Part shown: positions 19,611 to 29,505 of the stretch, piece by piece
How positions within the stretch are numbered: the first letter of the stretch is position 1
How the letters are laid out: every line of letters starts with the position of its first letter
Assembly (NCBI GenBank): GCA_000969725.1
Contig: JXSR01S004088.1
DNA from: Ophiothrix spiculata
Taxonomy: Eukaryota > Echinodermata > Ophiuroidea > Amphilepidida > Ophiotrichidae
Reading direction: 5' to 3' (one strand)
Length of the DNA: 31,024 nt
Notes under the pieces: generated by a model
The model's database searches: none
Told to the model about the DNA's origin: nothing
What the model saw: the letters and a program-made list of their open reading frames with translations, nothing else
Position numbers and translations under genes: made by a program

Positions 19611-19960
19611 TTGAGCTACAACAAAAACAGCCCAACAGTACAATTCTGTTGTAGTTTATCTGTCAAATCTTGGGGCCTTTGATTTTGATAAGATAATAGG
19701 GCGTTAAAGCTGTGAATGTATTTAGAAATTAGTAAATTACATGTCATGTGCACAACTCATGGAGCTTGTCTTGGCTGCAATTGTTTAAATTGGGCTGATC
19801 GATGTTTCATTTTTCCTAGGTGTTGATGCAAGACTTAAAATGAGTGGAGTCAGATGTGTTTTAGTACTTCCCCTAATGCCTTTCAAAATGTGAATGCAAG
19901 ACGTTGTCCATCTAAGCTACAGATGACAAAGTGATACAAGACCTGCCTTAAATTATGCAC

Positions 19961-20467
19961 TTTACCCTTTGAACCTGACGAGCCGGTATTCCAGCTAATG
20001 TGTACATGTACCGTATACCCCGATGAGCCGGTTTACCGGCTTTTAGGTCTCATATCTGAAACTTGATGTGTCTGTCAACAGGCATGGGTAGTTACAATTT
20101 TCAGTGGTCTTATTTATATCAGAAGACATCAATGAAGCTTTGAACCCATGGTTGATGGGTCATTTTGCTTTTATTTATTCAACAGAGGTGAAAAATTCCT
20201 TATCATTTTGTAAATTTGATCACAATTTTCAACAAATGTGGCTTCGCCCATATACTACAACGTAAAGTCGAATATGTTGGTCGACATAAGTATTCTTTTG
20301 TGTATGCTGGTTATTGGAACAATTCAGACTACTGTAAAATGAAAAAGTAAAGCAAGGTAAATCATAATCAAAGTAAGTTTAGAGGTTAGATTGTGTTTTT
20401 TAACCTTCAGGTTGGCCCGGGTCAGATGTACAGATACACATGGAATGGCCAGGGTTCAAAGGGTTAA
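19961..20467. mobile_element. piggyBac-like MITE
   Basis: The element is 19965-20463, beginning CCCTTTGAACC and ending GGTTCAAAGGG. The right flank is TTAA (20464-20467) and the left flank TTTA (19961-19964), taken as a mutated TTAA. CCCTTTG-type ends with TTAA targets are usual for piggyBac. There is no transposase frame. The left interior has an imperfect repeat of the phrase GA(C/T)GAGCCGGT. Confidence 0.8.
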
Positions 20468-20664
20468 CCTTTGCTGTTATAATTTGTTTTTAACTTTCCT
20501 TTGCCTTGTATTAACCTGCTTTATTAATGACATTTTTGATCTTGTTACTTGTGGTGACTATTAAAGCTGTTTGTTATTCTTATTCAAAACTATGATATGT
20601 TTACTGATCGCAATCATTAACAATGTCTCATTAAGAAGGCACAATCCCAAGGGGCCACTGAGGT

Positions 20665-21352
20665 ATTGATATCAGGGGTCAAAATATTTTTTTCTTTAGG
20701 GCACTATTTTTTTACAGCAAATAGAATTCTCCCTCTGACTTTCATTCCAGGGGGCCCTTTTGAGCTACTTGAGGGCTATTTTTTTTTTACTTGGAGTATT
20801 GTTGCTATATATATTTATCGTGTTATGATTAAAACATTTTGCAGTTACACTTCATTTACTTAAAGCAATACTATAAAGTGTTAAAAGTGAAACGACCCCT
20901 GTCACCCATGACTTTTGATATTTTCGGCTTATTGGTTTTGTTTTTGGTAGATATGAATACCCTCCAAACGATTTGGCTGAAAGATGCTTACTTTTTCTGT
21001 TATGGCCATTTGTTGAATTAAATACGGGATCCTGAATTTAATTCCACATTCATTAGTATAGGAAAGCATGCATGTGCTTTTTATCAATTTGTTGGTATCA
21101 AAACAATTTTTTACACAATAATACTTGAAAATGCTTTTAGATAGTCACATTCCTTCATTTTCTGCTGTTTTTACTATAAACCATCTTTGATCAAAATCTT
21201 ATAGTATTGCTTTAAGTTTTTTAAGTGGGGTGATTGGTGTGCTTTTGTAATATTTTTTTGCCATTTTCCACCTTTGCATGGGGGCTTTTTTTAAATAAAA
21301 ATAGGGGGCGATTCACCCTCCACCTTCTTGTATTTTGACACCTGATTGATAT
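20665..21352. mobile_element. hAT MITE with perfect 8-base duplication, carrying a nested element
   Basis: The element is 20673-21344, with ends CAGGGGTCAAAATA and TATTTTGACACCTG. The flanks are both ATTGATAT (20665-20672 and 21345-21352). It is interrupted by the TTAA-flanked element at 20864-21211, so about 320 bases are its own sequence. Confidence 0.93.
20860..21215. mobile_element. TTAA-flanked MITE nested inside the hAT element
   Basis: The element is 20864-21211. It starts AGCAATACTATAA and ends TTATAGTATTGCT, with TTAA on both sides (20860-20863 and 21212-21215). A TTAA target is used by piggyBac and Kolobok elements, and which one cannot be told from the ends alone. It must be younger than the element it interrupts. 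Confidence 0.9.
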
Positions 21353-21545
21353 ACATGTGCATGAACATGGGTTTACAAACTACCCCCTAAACAAGTTCTA
21401 CCTTACGTTGAAGAAATATCCCTTTAAACAAGTATTTTTGTGCAATTTTACTCAATAACACCCTGATTTATGTTGTGTATTGATGATATTATATTTTGCT
21501 ATGTGTTTATTGTTTTGTGTGTTATCATCCTGCTTCATCTCAACG

Positions 21546-21812
21546 TGTGAGTGCAAGAAAGTTGTATCTGCAATGGCTGCCATTTTTCATACATTTGCAT
21601 TGCACAATGTTTAATGTCCAGTCTTGGGTCAGTGGCCCTTGGAATGGTTCTTCAGGTGACTGTCACCTGAGAACCATTTCAAGAGCCACTGACATATGAC
21701 GGAGGTAGTTTGAAGGACTTTTCACATTCTAAAAACAAGATATTAAAAAGGTATATTATATGGCAGCCATTGCAGATACAACTTTCTTGCCCAGGCTTTC
21801 TTGCACTCACAT
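21546..21812 (+). mobile_element. Complete GTGAGTGCAAG-family MITE with central hairpin
   Basis: Terminal inverted repeats GTGAGTGCAAGAAAGTTG, then TATCTGCAATGGCTGCCAT, at the left and its complement at 21760-21812. The right end carries a small extra duplication of CAAGAAAG. The middle (21630-21695) is a near-perfect hairpin, with TTCTTCAGGTGAC facing its complement. This is the reference copy for those at 1106, 9590 and 16200. Confidence 0.92.
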
Positions 21813-21921
21813 TCTGTGATTCCTGCTACACCATATGCTTAATTGATATTGTGATCATTTTTATTGTCAGTCAGTTAATCAAATGAAAATGAAATTTATG
21901 CATTACTGATTTTCATTCTAG

Positions 21922-22005
21922 ATGAACAGCATAGCAGAAGCTTTATCTCCAAGACCCCCCAGTAGAGCAAGCGTGGCACAGGGGGATCACCAGACTGCTA
22001 ATAAG
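21922..22005 (+). CDS. Exon 11: Ser/Pro linker
   Basis: The acceptor TTTTCATTCTAG ends at 21921 and the donor GTGGGT begins at 22006. It is 84 bases, phase 0 to 0, encoding MNSIAEALSPRPPSRASVAQ and GDHQTANK. The sequence is disordered in character, with an SPRPPSR motif that could be phosphorylated or SH3-binding. It is supported by phase and splice signals rather than a domain, so less certain than its neighbours. Confidence 0.7.
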
Positions 22006-22508
22006 GTGGGTAATCTATTCGGAACTGATTTTTAACAATTTATACATGCACTGAGTACTGGCATTGTGGTGTTATATGATGCACTTTACAGAAGACTTTC
22101 GCCCCCCCCCCCCAAATGAAATTGACTTTGGACATGGGTCTATGGAGAACTCCTATTTTGCTTTGTTCTCGCCCCCCTTGAAACATGTCTGCCCCTGTCT
22201 TGCTCCCTAATTTCAAAAAGTCTAATTACGTCACTGTGGACACAGCACAACTGCAGGAGACGCAGTGCACAAGGTACGTGTGACTCGTGCATCAATATAT
22301 ACTACGTGCGTGCAAGTGGGATTATGTTTATTTGCGATGAAAACCCCCTCTAATTTCCACCTTTTTAGTGTTGATCAAAGTATAGTGATTAGTGATGAGT
22401 GATTGAGAACTCAAATGTTAGGACCTTGTGACTTGACCAGCCCTCTGTGTTAACTCTACACTTCCCTAAGATGGTCATTTCAAAGTTGCATTTTCCATTT
22501 ATATTCAG
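22006..22508. other. Intron 11
   Basis: Contains a C run (22102-22113). Otherwise nothing recognisable. Confidence 0.7.
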
Positions 22509-22601
22509 GACACAACTTTACTGGCTTCCCAAGAAGACCATACTGATGTGATTGAAAAACTGCAGCAAGAAAACAAGGCACTGCAAGAAAAAGCCAAACA
22601 G
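22509..22601 (+). CDS. Exon 12: start of central coiled coil
   Basis: The acceptor TTTATATTCAG ends at 22508 and the donor GTGAGC starts at 22602. It encodes DTTLLASQEDHTDVIEKLQQ and ENKALQEKAKQ. The heptad spacing of Ile/Leu (VIEKLQQENKALQEKA) is that of a coiled coil. It is 93 bases, phase 0 to 0. Confidence 0.8.
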
Positions 22602-23183
22602 GTGAGCAGCTGGTATTTTATTTGTATCCTTTCTTACTTGAAACTTAGGGCGTGGTCACACATAATAGTCACGACTAGTCATGACTGACTCTAGACTAGA
22701 GGCGTTAAAACTAGTGGTGCATCATTTTGGTCACAATCACGATTTTTGTTGCTACCACATATGGACAAACATATCAATCAAGTTCATTTCATTCAGCAAG
22801 ATTGGGTACGTGGTGATAATTCCAAAGATATTTTGCATGTCCTCGGCAGTCCTCTGCATTGATGACCGAGGACTTTTAGGTCCAGGCCAAGACCAAGGAC
22901 AAGGACTTCATAAACGGAGGACCAAGGACTAAATAAAATATCCTTAAAGCATCCTCAAGGCCAAGGCCTAGCCTCGAGGACTACGACACTGATTTGAAAG
23001 AGTTTGTTGACAATAAAAATGCTTGCTGAAATCAATCATACTTAATGCCAACATCATGGGTCATAGAGGAAGTGTGTTATGCTTTGAACAGTAAGGAATA
23101 CATTTGTCAAAAATCAGTTGAATGTAATCGCAAAGCACAGCCACAAAGTACTAGCTAAGTGCACTATTTTAATTCATTTTCAG
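22602..23183. other. Intron 12
   Basis: Contains a dispersed repeat end (22648-22692) and a degenerate run of CCAAGGAC-type words at 22832-22985. No exon is visible. Confidence 0.7.
22648..22692 (+). repeat. Dispersed repeat end (pair of 16681-16724)
   Basis: GGGCGTGGTCACACATAATA, then GTCACGACTAGTCATGAC. It matches 16681-16724 in inverted orientation. Confidence 0.75.
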
Positions 23184-23280
23184 CTCCTTGTTGTACAGTC
23201 TGCACTTGCAAAGCTTGAGAATACCTACAAACATGAAATAGCAGAAAGTCACAGAAGAGTCAAGGCATCATGTGATGCAG
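23184..23280 (+). CDS. Exon 13: coiled coil, second segment
   Basis: The acceptor (TTCATTTTCAG) ends at 23183 and the donor GTAAGG is at 23281. It encodes LLVVQSALAKLENTYKHEIA and ESHRRVKASCDA. An alternative acceptor 15 bases further in (GTACAG ending 23198) would remove LLVVQ in frame. The sequence is helical and charged with a heptad feel. It leaves one base that joins exon 14 as Asp. Confidence 0.78.
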
Positions 23281-23882
23281 GTAAGGAAGATTTTTTTTTT
23301 TAGAAGTACAGAAATGTCTTTTTTACCTTTTTCAAAGCCTGTGAGTGTCTTTATCTTTACTTTTGACCCCAAGTTTGCATTACTTTTCACCCTGATTCCA
23401 TTTAATTGTGTAACAAGAAAATTCGCAACCGCTGCAAAAACTTTTTTTTTTTGAAAACTCTAGAACTAAACTTGATTTTTATCGGCAGCTTTTGTAGATC
23501 AGCCCTAACATGGTCTGCACAATACTTCAAAGTAACCCTGAACCCTTAGGCCCCCCAAAAAATTGTTGTTTTGCCCTCAAGTAAGAAAATTTTAATTTTG
23601 AGTCTGTTGGTCTTTTTTTTAATAAACTGAATGCAGACTTTTAAGGCTGTGGATTCACCAGTTGCTTATCTTCAACTTTGAAAGTATGAATGTGCCTCAG
23701 GGGCATTTATTTTTAAGGGAACATGTTTAAAATGCGGAATAAGCCTTAAATAGAAGACTAAAATGGTGATTTTTTAAATATCTGGGCCTTAAAAAAACAC
23801 TGACCCAATTTTTGACATTTTAAGGGTCGGTTGCTAAGAGCAAATTTCTACTAATTTGTGGATTGTATTTTTTAATTTGCAG
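23281..23882. other. Intron 13
   Basis: AT-rich with several T runs. I see no gene, element border or inverted repeat. Confidence 0.65.
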
Positions 23883-24015
23883 ATAACCTTCCCGACTCCG
23901 TGGTGGAGCTCCGGACGGACCTAGAGAGAGTTAACCAAGATATTGTATCTAAAAGAAAAAATGTAGAAAGATTAAAATGCCAACAAGAGGAGATGCCAAC
24001 TGATGATCTAAATAA
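23883..24015 (+). CDS. Exon 14: coiled coil, third segment
   Basis: The acceptor TTTTTAATTTGCAG ends at 23882 and the donor GTAAGA begins at 24016. It encodes DNLPDSVVELRTDLERVNQD, IVSKRKNVERLKCQQEEM and PTDDLN. It is strongly helical with Leu/Val/Ile heptads, broken by a Pro-containing hinge at each end. Phase is 2 in, 2 out. Confidence 0.82.
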
Positions 24016-25338
24016 GTAAGAACAGAATATAGAGTGTGATTAACGTCTGTACCCCAATTGAGAAAAACGATTCCATGACTGAATACGTCAATTAACCAAA
24101 AATCCCTATTAAAGGTGTAAGTTCCCATTTTAGCTTGTGTGTAATATAGTTTTAACTGATTGACCTTGACCTCTAGAATGCATATTGTGGAATTTTAACC
24201 TCGGCTTACTTTTTGTTTTCTCTTGAGAGGCAAAAGAAAGTATGCAACCCTGGGGATGAGACTGTTATGAAAATACAAAAGAAATAGAATAGAGGTATAA
24301 CAATAACTTTACATTTTATGCTATATCTCCGAAAGTATAAAGAATTTGGAGGTGAAAAATATGGGCTTTGATATGGTATCAAAAAATATACTACTTCCGG
24401 TTGAACCATAGATTTAAAGCGGAGATACAAGGCATGCTGCCATTTTTATCCCGGCATGGAGGCAAAATTGGGGGTATTCGGGTTTTCACCGAAGCTGCGT
24501 CGCGACTTGTCGCAACTTTTGCGCGTCCATGATCTTTTTTGCGTCTGTTTTGTTTAGGCGCACTGTCTGCGTAAATCTTGTGCGTGCTGGATAAGATGCA
24601 CTTAAATTACGCATCTCTGCTGAGGTCTTTGAAGACGCACAATAACAAATGTATAGCGCCCGCTTACGGTCGGTCAAGATTCGGCTTGTCTCGAGTGGAC
24701 CCGAATACCCCCAATTTGAGCTCCATGGCTGATGACGCCATTACACGGACCGGTATACAAAGCCTGGTATCTCCCCTTTAAATCTATGGGTTGAACCCAG
24801 GGGGATGAGAAGGTGATCGGAACCTACACCTTTAAGAGGAAGCAGCAATGACTGTATTTGGTAAAACTAGCTTGCTGGGATTATGTGGACAAAATAAAGA
24901 ATGAATTTGGATATTTTTAAATTAACATTTTCCAATTGTATCTTGTTAATTTCATTTCTCAGCCATTTTTCTATTACATACAAAATGCACAGTTATGGGG
25001 CCCTTGGCTGCACTGCGGTGAATGCATCACATTCATTAAATAGTATGTTCACTACAAAGAAATATTCAAGCTCCCTTTATGGTTGAGCACTTTACCTTTG
25101 GATGTTTAACATATGGATTTGCAATTATTACTACAAAGAAATATCATTTCTTTGGGTTAAAGAAACTTAAGAATAACAAAAAAATTAACAATTAACTTGT
25201 GAATCATCACCAATTCAAAATTCCACTTAAAACCCCAAAGGTTCTTGTTCAATTCATGGACTTTCAATTAGTTAAGATTGATAAATTGAACCACTCACAC
25301 ATTGAATTGAAATGAATTTTATGGTTCTTTGATTTCAG
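24016..25338. other. Intron 14
   Basis: Contains the nested TTAA-flanked elements (24109-24835). 24836-25338 shows nothing recognisable. Confidence 0.7.
24109..24835. mobile_element. TTAA-flanked MITE with long inner inverted repeats
   Basis: The outer element is 24113-24831: ends AGGTGTAAGTTCCCAT and its complement (AGGTGTAGGTTCCGAT), with TTAA at 24109-24112 and 24832-24835. Inside, 24418-24777 has ends AGCGGAGATACAAGGC and AGGGGAGATACCAGGC, again with TTAA on both sides (24414-24417, 24778-24781), and deeper arms sharing AAATTGGGGGTATTCGGGT. The inner unit may be a second insertion or part of one element with long arms. The interior is GC-richer than its surroundings, with many GCGTC and GCGCA words. 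Confidence 0.82.
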
Positions 25339-25483
25339 TCTTGACTCAAGAATCAAGGCAGCTGAAATGGACTACAAGCTGGCGGTAGAAGAAACAGCAC
25401 TTGTAGCCTTACAACAAGACCAAGCTAGACTCTTTACCAAGCTTGAATTGGCCCTAGCCAATCATCAAGTTGCTGTTGAGAAG
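25339..25483 (+). CDS. Exon 15: coiled coil, fourth segment
   Basis: The acceptor TCTTTGATTTCAG ends at 25338 and the donor GTGAGA starts at 25484. It encodes LDSRIKAAEMDYKLAVEETA, LVALQQDQARLFTKLELALA and NHQVAVEK, a long amphipathic helix rich in Ala, Leu and Gln. It ends in phase 0. The next exon I can support is 3 kb away and also starts in phase 0. A small skipped exon in that intron cannot be excluded. Confidence 0.82.
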
Positions 25484-25913
25484 GTGAGACAGAGACTAAT
25501 TTCGAATGAGGTGACCAGCTGATTTTTATCAATAATCTTTACTTCCATTAAAAAATTATGTCAAAATTAGTTTATTTGAAAAGATTAGTTTCAGATGAAA
25601 TATTTGGCTGATTGTGTTTGTCCACTTCTGTTAATGAGGTTATTTAGGCTAGGTTACTAGTCTGATAGCTCCTTAGTCCAAAAGCTTGCTAGTCCCGACG
25701 GCTTGCTTGTCCGAGAACTCACTTGTCCGAATTGTTTGTTTTTTAGAAGCTCAAACCATGATTTCAGGTTTTTTTTATGATCTCAAGTTTACATATTTTC
25801 AGATGTTTTTGGAGTATCTTTCAAGAATTGATGGATTTTTCAGGTTCTTTTTCAATGAAATCAGTGGCATCTCTGTTTTATACATAATCAATTTCATTTC
25901 CGAAAGTGTTTAC

Positions 25914-26322
25914 ATATTCTCATTTCCAAATCAGAGGTTGATTTAAGCCCTTCCCATCATACAATTCAAACAGTCTCTTTCACAGCTTACAAACAGCTCA
26001 CTGAGTGAACCAACTGCATAGACTTATATGTGAAACTACTGATGGAAAACTTGCTATAGACAATTTATTATTTTGTCCAACTGTGAATGAAAAGGACCTT
26101 CAGAAAGAGGATAATCACAGCTTGATATCAATGCAAACAAACCTGAGTTGGACAGAGTTTTTCATTCCCAAAATACAGTTTGAAATAGAGTAAATTCAAA
26201 CTGTTTACCATACAAATGAATGCGTTAGTGGAGTGACCTTGGTTAACATTCCATGGGGTCTACTGGTATGTTACTGTGTGTTATGGGAAGGGCTTAAATC
26301 ACCCTCTGTTTCCAAATGAACA
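25914..26322. mobile_element. MITE with about 36-base terminal inverted repeats
   Basis: ATTTAAGCCCTTCCCAT at 25941-25957 is exactly complementary to 26283-26299. The similarity extends outwards (CATTTCCAAATCAGAGG facing CATTTGGAAACAGAGG). A TCCCATCATAC motif resembles the Mutator-like MITEs in intron 4. The exact border is unclear. Confidence 0.8.
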
Positions 26323-26508
26323 TGTTTTTCAAATTTTTGAAAATCATGAATTGCACCTTTAAATTTCAATGCTTTATCGAGAGACATATTGTTCAGTTGT
26401 GAGAGCACAGAACCCCAAGGTTGTGTGTATCTACATTTTGCGTTCATCTTTAAATTCTCTTTGTTTCTTCTCAATCATGTATTCAGAACGTCAAAAGTAG
26501 GGTAAGGG

Positions 26509-26649
26509 GCCCATTTCACTAACATTTAGCGATGATCGCTAACCCCCGTTTTGATCGCTAAATTGTTAAAAATACTTGCGCAATCATTTTTGGACTTTAG
26601 ATATCAAAACGGAGTTAGCGACCATCGCTAAATGTTAATGAAATCGGCA
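26509..26649. mobile_element. Palindromic MITE
   Basis: Almost the whole unit is an inverted repeat. Left arm: ACATTTAGCGATGATCGCTA then the phrase CCGTTTTGAT. Right arm: ATCAAAACGGAGTTAGCGAC then CATCGCTAAATGT. Ends (G)CC.ATTTCA. No clear duplication at the flanks. Confidence 0.88.
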
Positions 26650-26762
26650 CAAGGCTTGCTTACTTGGTTGCACATCAATATTAATTAGTCACGCGTGTAT
26701 GACACATTATAATAATGCTAAATATAATGTGGTTTATGAAGTTTTTCACTAGGATTCTAAAT

Positions 26763-27074
26763 CAGGGTTCCCAGCCCATCAGAGAAATCAAGGGAATCAG
26801 GGATATTTTTGTATTTTTTCCAGTCAGGGCAAAGTCAGGGAATGTGATAAAAATGCCTCAAATCAGAGAAAAATTATTGAATTTTAATTTGGCTGAAATC
26901 AAAAGTAGTCAGTCAGACTCATTTTCCCTGTAATTCTAGGTTCATATGTGTGGTAGTAGGATTTGACAAGTAAACCGTTCTTGTTTCTTTTTTCTGAAAA
27001 TAATTATGGAATTTTGAGACTTAATCAGATAAAGATCAGGGAATTTTATTTTTCTCAAAATGCTGGAAACCCTG
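26763..27074. mobile_element. hAT-like MITE (CAGGGTTCCCAGC ends)
   Basis: Starts CAGGGTTCCCAGC and ends GCTGGAAACCCTG. The interior has repeated TCAGGGAAT words. The flanks share only TAAAT (5 bases) rather than 8, so the superfamily is judged from the ends alone. Confidence 0.75.
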
Positions 27075-27175
27075 TAAATGCTATTGCTTATTATTATTAT
27101 GCTGCTTCAGGAAACTGCCTCATTCACTTCACATTGTAATGTATCCATCTCAAACAGCTCCCCAATATCACTCTG

Positions 27176-27541
27176 GTCAACAGCAGGCCTGGGACTAAAA
27201 CCCGGGTACCTGCCCGTCATGAGCTTACCCGGCTACACAATCTTTCCGACCGATTACCTGAACTGGACAATAAAATCATGAAATTTTGAGCCAAAAATTT
27301 TTGTGTTCAACAATTTATGATAAAATCATCATCTGATCAAAGTAAACATGATAAATCATGACCACAATTGGTGAATAATACAAACTGTTGGTGTAATTGA
27401 GACATCATGGTCGTAGTAGACCCGTCAAACTTCCCGGTCTAACATTGTAAATGCTCAATTATCAATGCGGGTACCTGACCGAAAAATAAGTCGGGTACCT
27501 GGGTAGCAAATTATCCGAAAAGTCCCAGGCCTAGTCAACAG
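27176..27541. mobile_element. hAT MITE with perfect 8-base duplication
   Basis: The element is 27184-27533 (350 bases), starting CAGGCCTGGGACT and ending AGTCCCAGGCCTA (last base changed from G). The flanks are both GTCAACAG (27176-27183 and 27534-27541). The interior repeats CGGGTACCTG in both orientations. Confidence 0.94.
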
Positions 27542-28148
27542 TAATATGAGAGTGTGCATGCAACACTGTCACATAGTTTGTGGATACAACACTGTCATGA
27601 CATTTTTAATTTTCCATTGAAATTGTGGTGGATATTCCATCCAATTAGTCCAATATTTCCACAGGTTGTGAAAGTAATGCAAGATTTAGAGTGCTCCTTG
27701 CATTTAGATAATTAATGTTGAATTAGATTCAAAGAATTAGACAAAATGGGCAATACCAGGGTATATTTTGGCCACGATATATGATGCGGAGTCGTAAGAT
27801 CTCCTGAGATCAGTAAACACTGCATGCGAGCATGTTGGCACTTCACAACATTATACTGAGAGAGCAGGAACTTGATCACAATAGACACTTATTTGAAATC
27901 CAGGAAAGCCACACACCCTCCTTTCCTATACACTGAATAAATTTGTCAGTAACAATTTGGTTACGTTCGAAATACAGACTCAAGACTCAAGATGATACTC
28001 ATTTGAAATATTTGAGTTTCTGTCAGCAACCTTGTTCATTTTGCACTGTGGACTGGCAATGCTTCCTGTTTGATGAAGGTGTGACATCATCAGTGGGTTG
28101 CCAGTCCAGAATGAGTATATTGTAGATGTAATTAAATGTTATGCACAC

Positions 28149-28350
28149 TAGAGGGGAGTGTGGCTGAGCAGTTAGAGCACGGGACTCATAATACAGAGGT
28201 TGTAGGTTTCGAGCCCCGGTGGCGGCACTGCCGGACGGACCATGTCTCCTTTTTCCTTGGGCAAGAAACTTGTTTCTAATTGCTCCGTGGTTCGGAAGTG
28301 ACGTAAAGCCTTTGGTCCCCTGTGCGAATGCACTGCATACAGAGTATACC
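28149..28350 (+). mobile_element. tRNA-derived SINE
   Basis: Head with A box TGGCTGAGCAGTTAGAGC (28161-28178) and B box GGTTTCGAGCCCC (28205-28217), then a body containing CCTTGGGCAAGAAACTTG and a GTGCGAATGCACTGCA stretch. The tRNA-like part continues into non-tRNA sequence, so it is a SINE. It lies about 150 bases before exon 16. Confidence 0.8.
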
Positions 28351-28501
28351 TTGTGAGTCATGTCGATTGGTTATTTCAATTTCACATTAATCTGAAAAGA
28401 TCCAATATCATTGAGATCCATATAATTTATAAGAGATGTTTTGAATGTGCTGATTTACTAAACCCATATTTAAAGCTATCGTTTGCTTTTTCCAATTTTA
28501 G

Positions 28502-28692
28502 AGTAAAAGCAGAAAGTATCGCCGGCCATTGTATCCCATATTGAAACCATCAACTATGCAAAAAGCCAGTGTGATCTTGCCATTACATCTTGACCTTGAT
28601 ACCGAAAGCCAGTGTCTACTACTTGCCGACAGTAGAGAGGGGGTCCTCATTGACAGATGTCGGCCACACGGAGTGTTACAAACAGGTGACAG
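28502..28692 (+). CDS. Exon 16: N-terminal two-thirds of PDZ-like domain
   Basis: The acceptor TTTTTCCAATTTTAG ends at 28501 and the donor GTAAGA begins at 28693. This 191-base exon is open in phase 0. It encodes SKSRKYRRPLYPILKPSTMQ, then KASVILPLHLDLDTESQCLL and LADSREGVLIDRCRPHGVLQ, then TGDR. The run GVLIDRCRPHGVLQTGDR matches the PDZ strand/helix pattern (g..V..v..gspA....L..GD.) and continues directly into exon 17. The expected GLGF-type carboxylate-binding loop is not obvious, and the segment SVILPLHLDLDTES occupies that place. Confidence 0.82.
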
Positions 28693-29207
28693 GTAAGATA
28701 AGCATCAGTAATGAGTTCGGTCAAAGTTATTTACAGTTTTTTTTCTTTTCATTATTATTTTTTTCTAGACATTAGGCCTATGTTGTTATCCTCCCCACAT
28801 TAAGTTGGCTTACTTTGTTTTTCTTTAATTATATAATTGTACTCTAAGTAACCTTCTGTATCAAATTTGATCCTTGATGTGTTTTGTACCTTGTCCGTTG
28901 GATCTACTTTATATTTATGCATCTGTAGTTTTCTGTAGATAATTTCAAAACATGAAATGAATATTTTACAATAATCTTGAGGTATAAAATCAAGCCTATA
29001 GATGCCACCTTGGAAGCTTAAAACTGTGGCCAGGTTGCGGCCAGCCACACAAAGTTGTGGGTCAATTAATGTGCTTCATCGCCTTATAACTTCCATGCTA
29101 TGCACATGCAGTGTTAAATGTTGCTGGTTTTGTTGGAAATATGAAAATTTATAAATTGATCTGGAAGTGAATATGCAGATTCATGTTTGGTTTACAACTC
29201 TTTGGCC

Positions 29208-29430
29208 CATTTTCACAAAAGGGGAATAACTTTATTCCAGGAATAACTTTTTATTTCTTCCTTTGGTGACATCATTCGATATTCACAAATAAAGTTATTC
29301 CACGGAATAGTTATTGCAGGCTTTATAAAATCCAGCAAAGTTTAGGACTGTGGACCATCACTTTTCCAAGAATGAACAACCCACTGTCCCAGGAATAAAG
29401 TTATTCCTGGAATAACTTTGGTGACTTTGT
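29208..29430. repeat. Inverted and direct repeats of an AATAAAGTTATTCC word
   Basis: GGAATAACTTTATTCC, AATAAAGTTATTCC and AATAAAGTTATTCCTGGAAT occur in both orientations between a CCCATTTTCACAAA start and a TTTGTGATG end. Probably a MITE, with borders unproved. Confidence 0.7.
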
Positions 29431-29505
29431 GATGTGATTATTTTGCTTGCACTTGGATTCATTATCAGCATGAACCAGGAGACTTTGCAGTGATTCATTT
29501 TGATG

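Larger units (their letters stand above)
16897..21921. other. Intron 10
   Basis: The largest intron: nine extra exon 10 copies, an inverted-repeat region (18583-18812), a SINE fragment, a piggyBac-like MITE, a hAT element with a nested element, and a complete GTGAGTGCAAG MITE. A chance open frame at 18052-18360 continues the tenth copy but begins after a stop. 18361-18582 and 18830-19534 show nothing beyond a short ATTTC run (18893-18914). Confidence 0.7.
25484..28501. other. Intron 15
   Basis: Contains degenerate CTTGTCCGA words (25655-25735), a MITE (25914-26322), a palindromic MITE (26509-26649), two hAT-type MITEs and a SINE. No exon with fitting phase was recognised. Confidence 0.7.

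Noticed and set aside
28149-28220. Possible tRNA gene on the plus strand
   Set aside because: Same reasoning: the tRNA-like head is fused to a SINE body.
28023-28361. 112-codon minus-strand open frame
   Set aside because: It lies mainly across the antisense of the SINE at 28149 and has no protein-family features.
25484-28501. Additional exons in the 3-kb intron 15
   Set aside because: Exons 15 and 16 already join in phase 0. Open stretches there fall in MITEs or have no matching splice signals.
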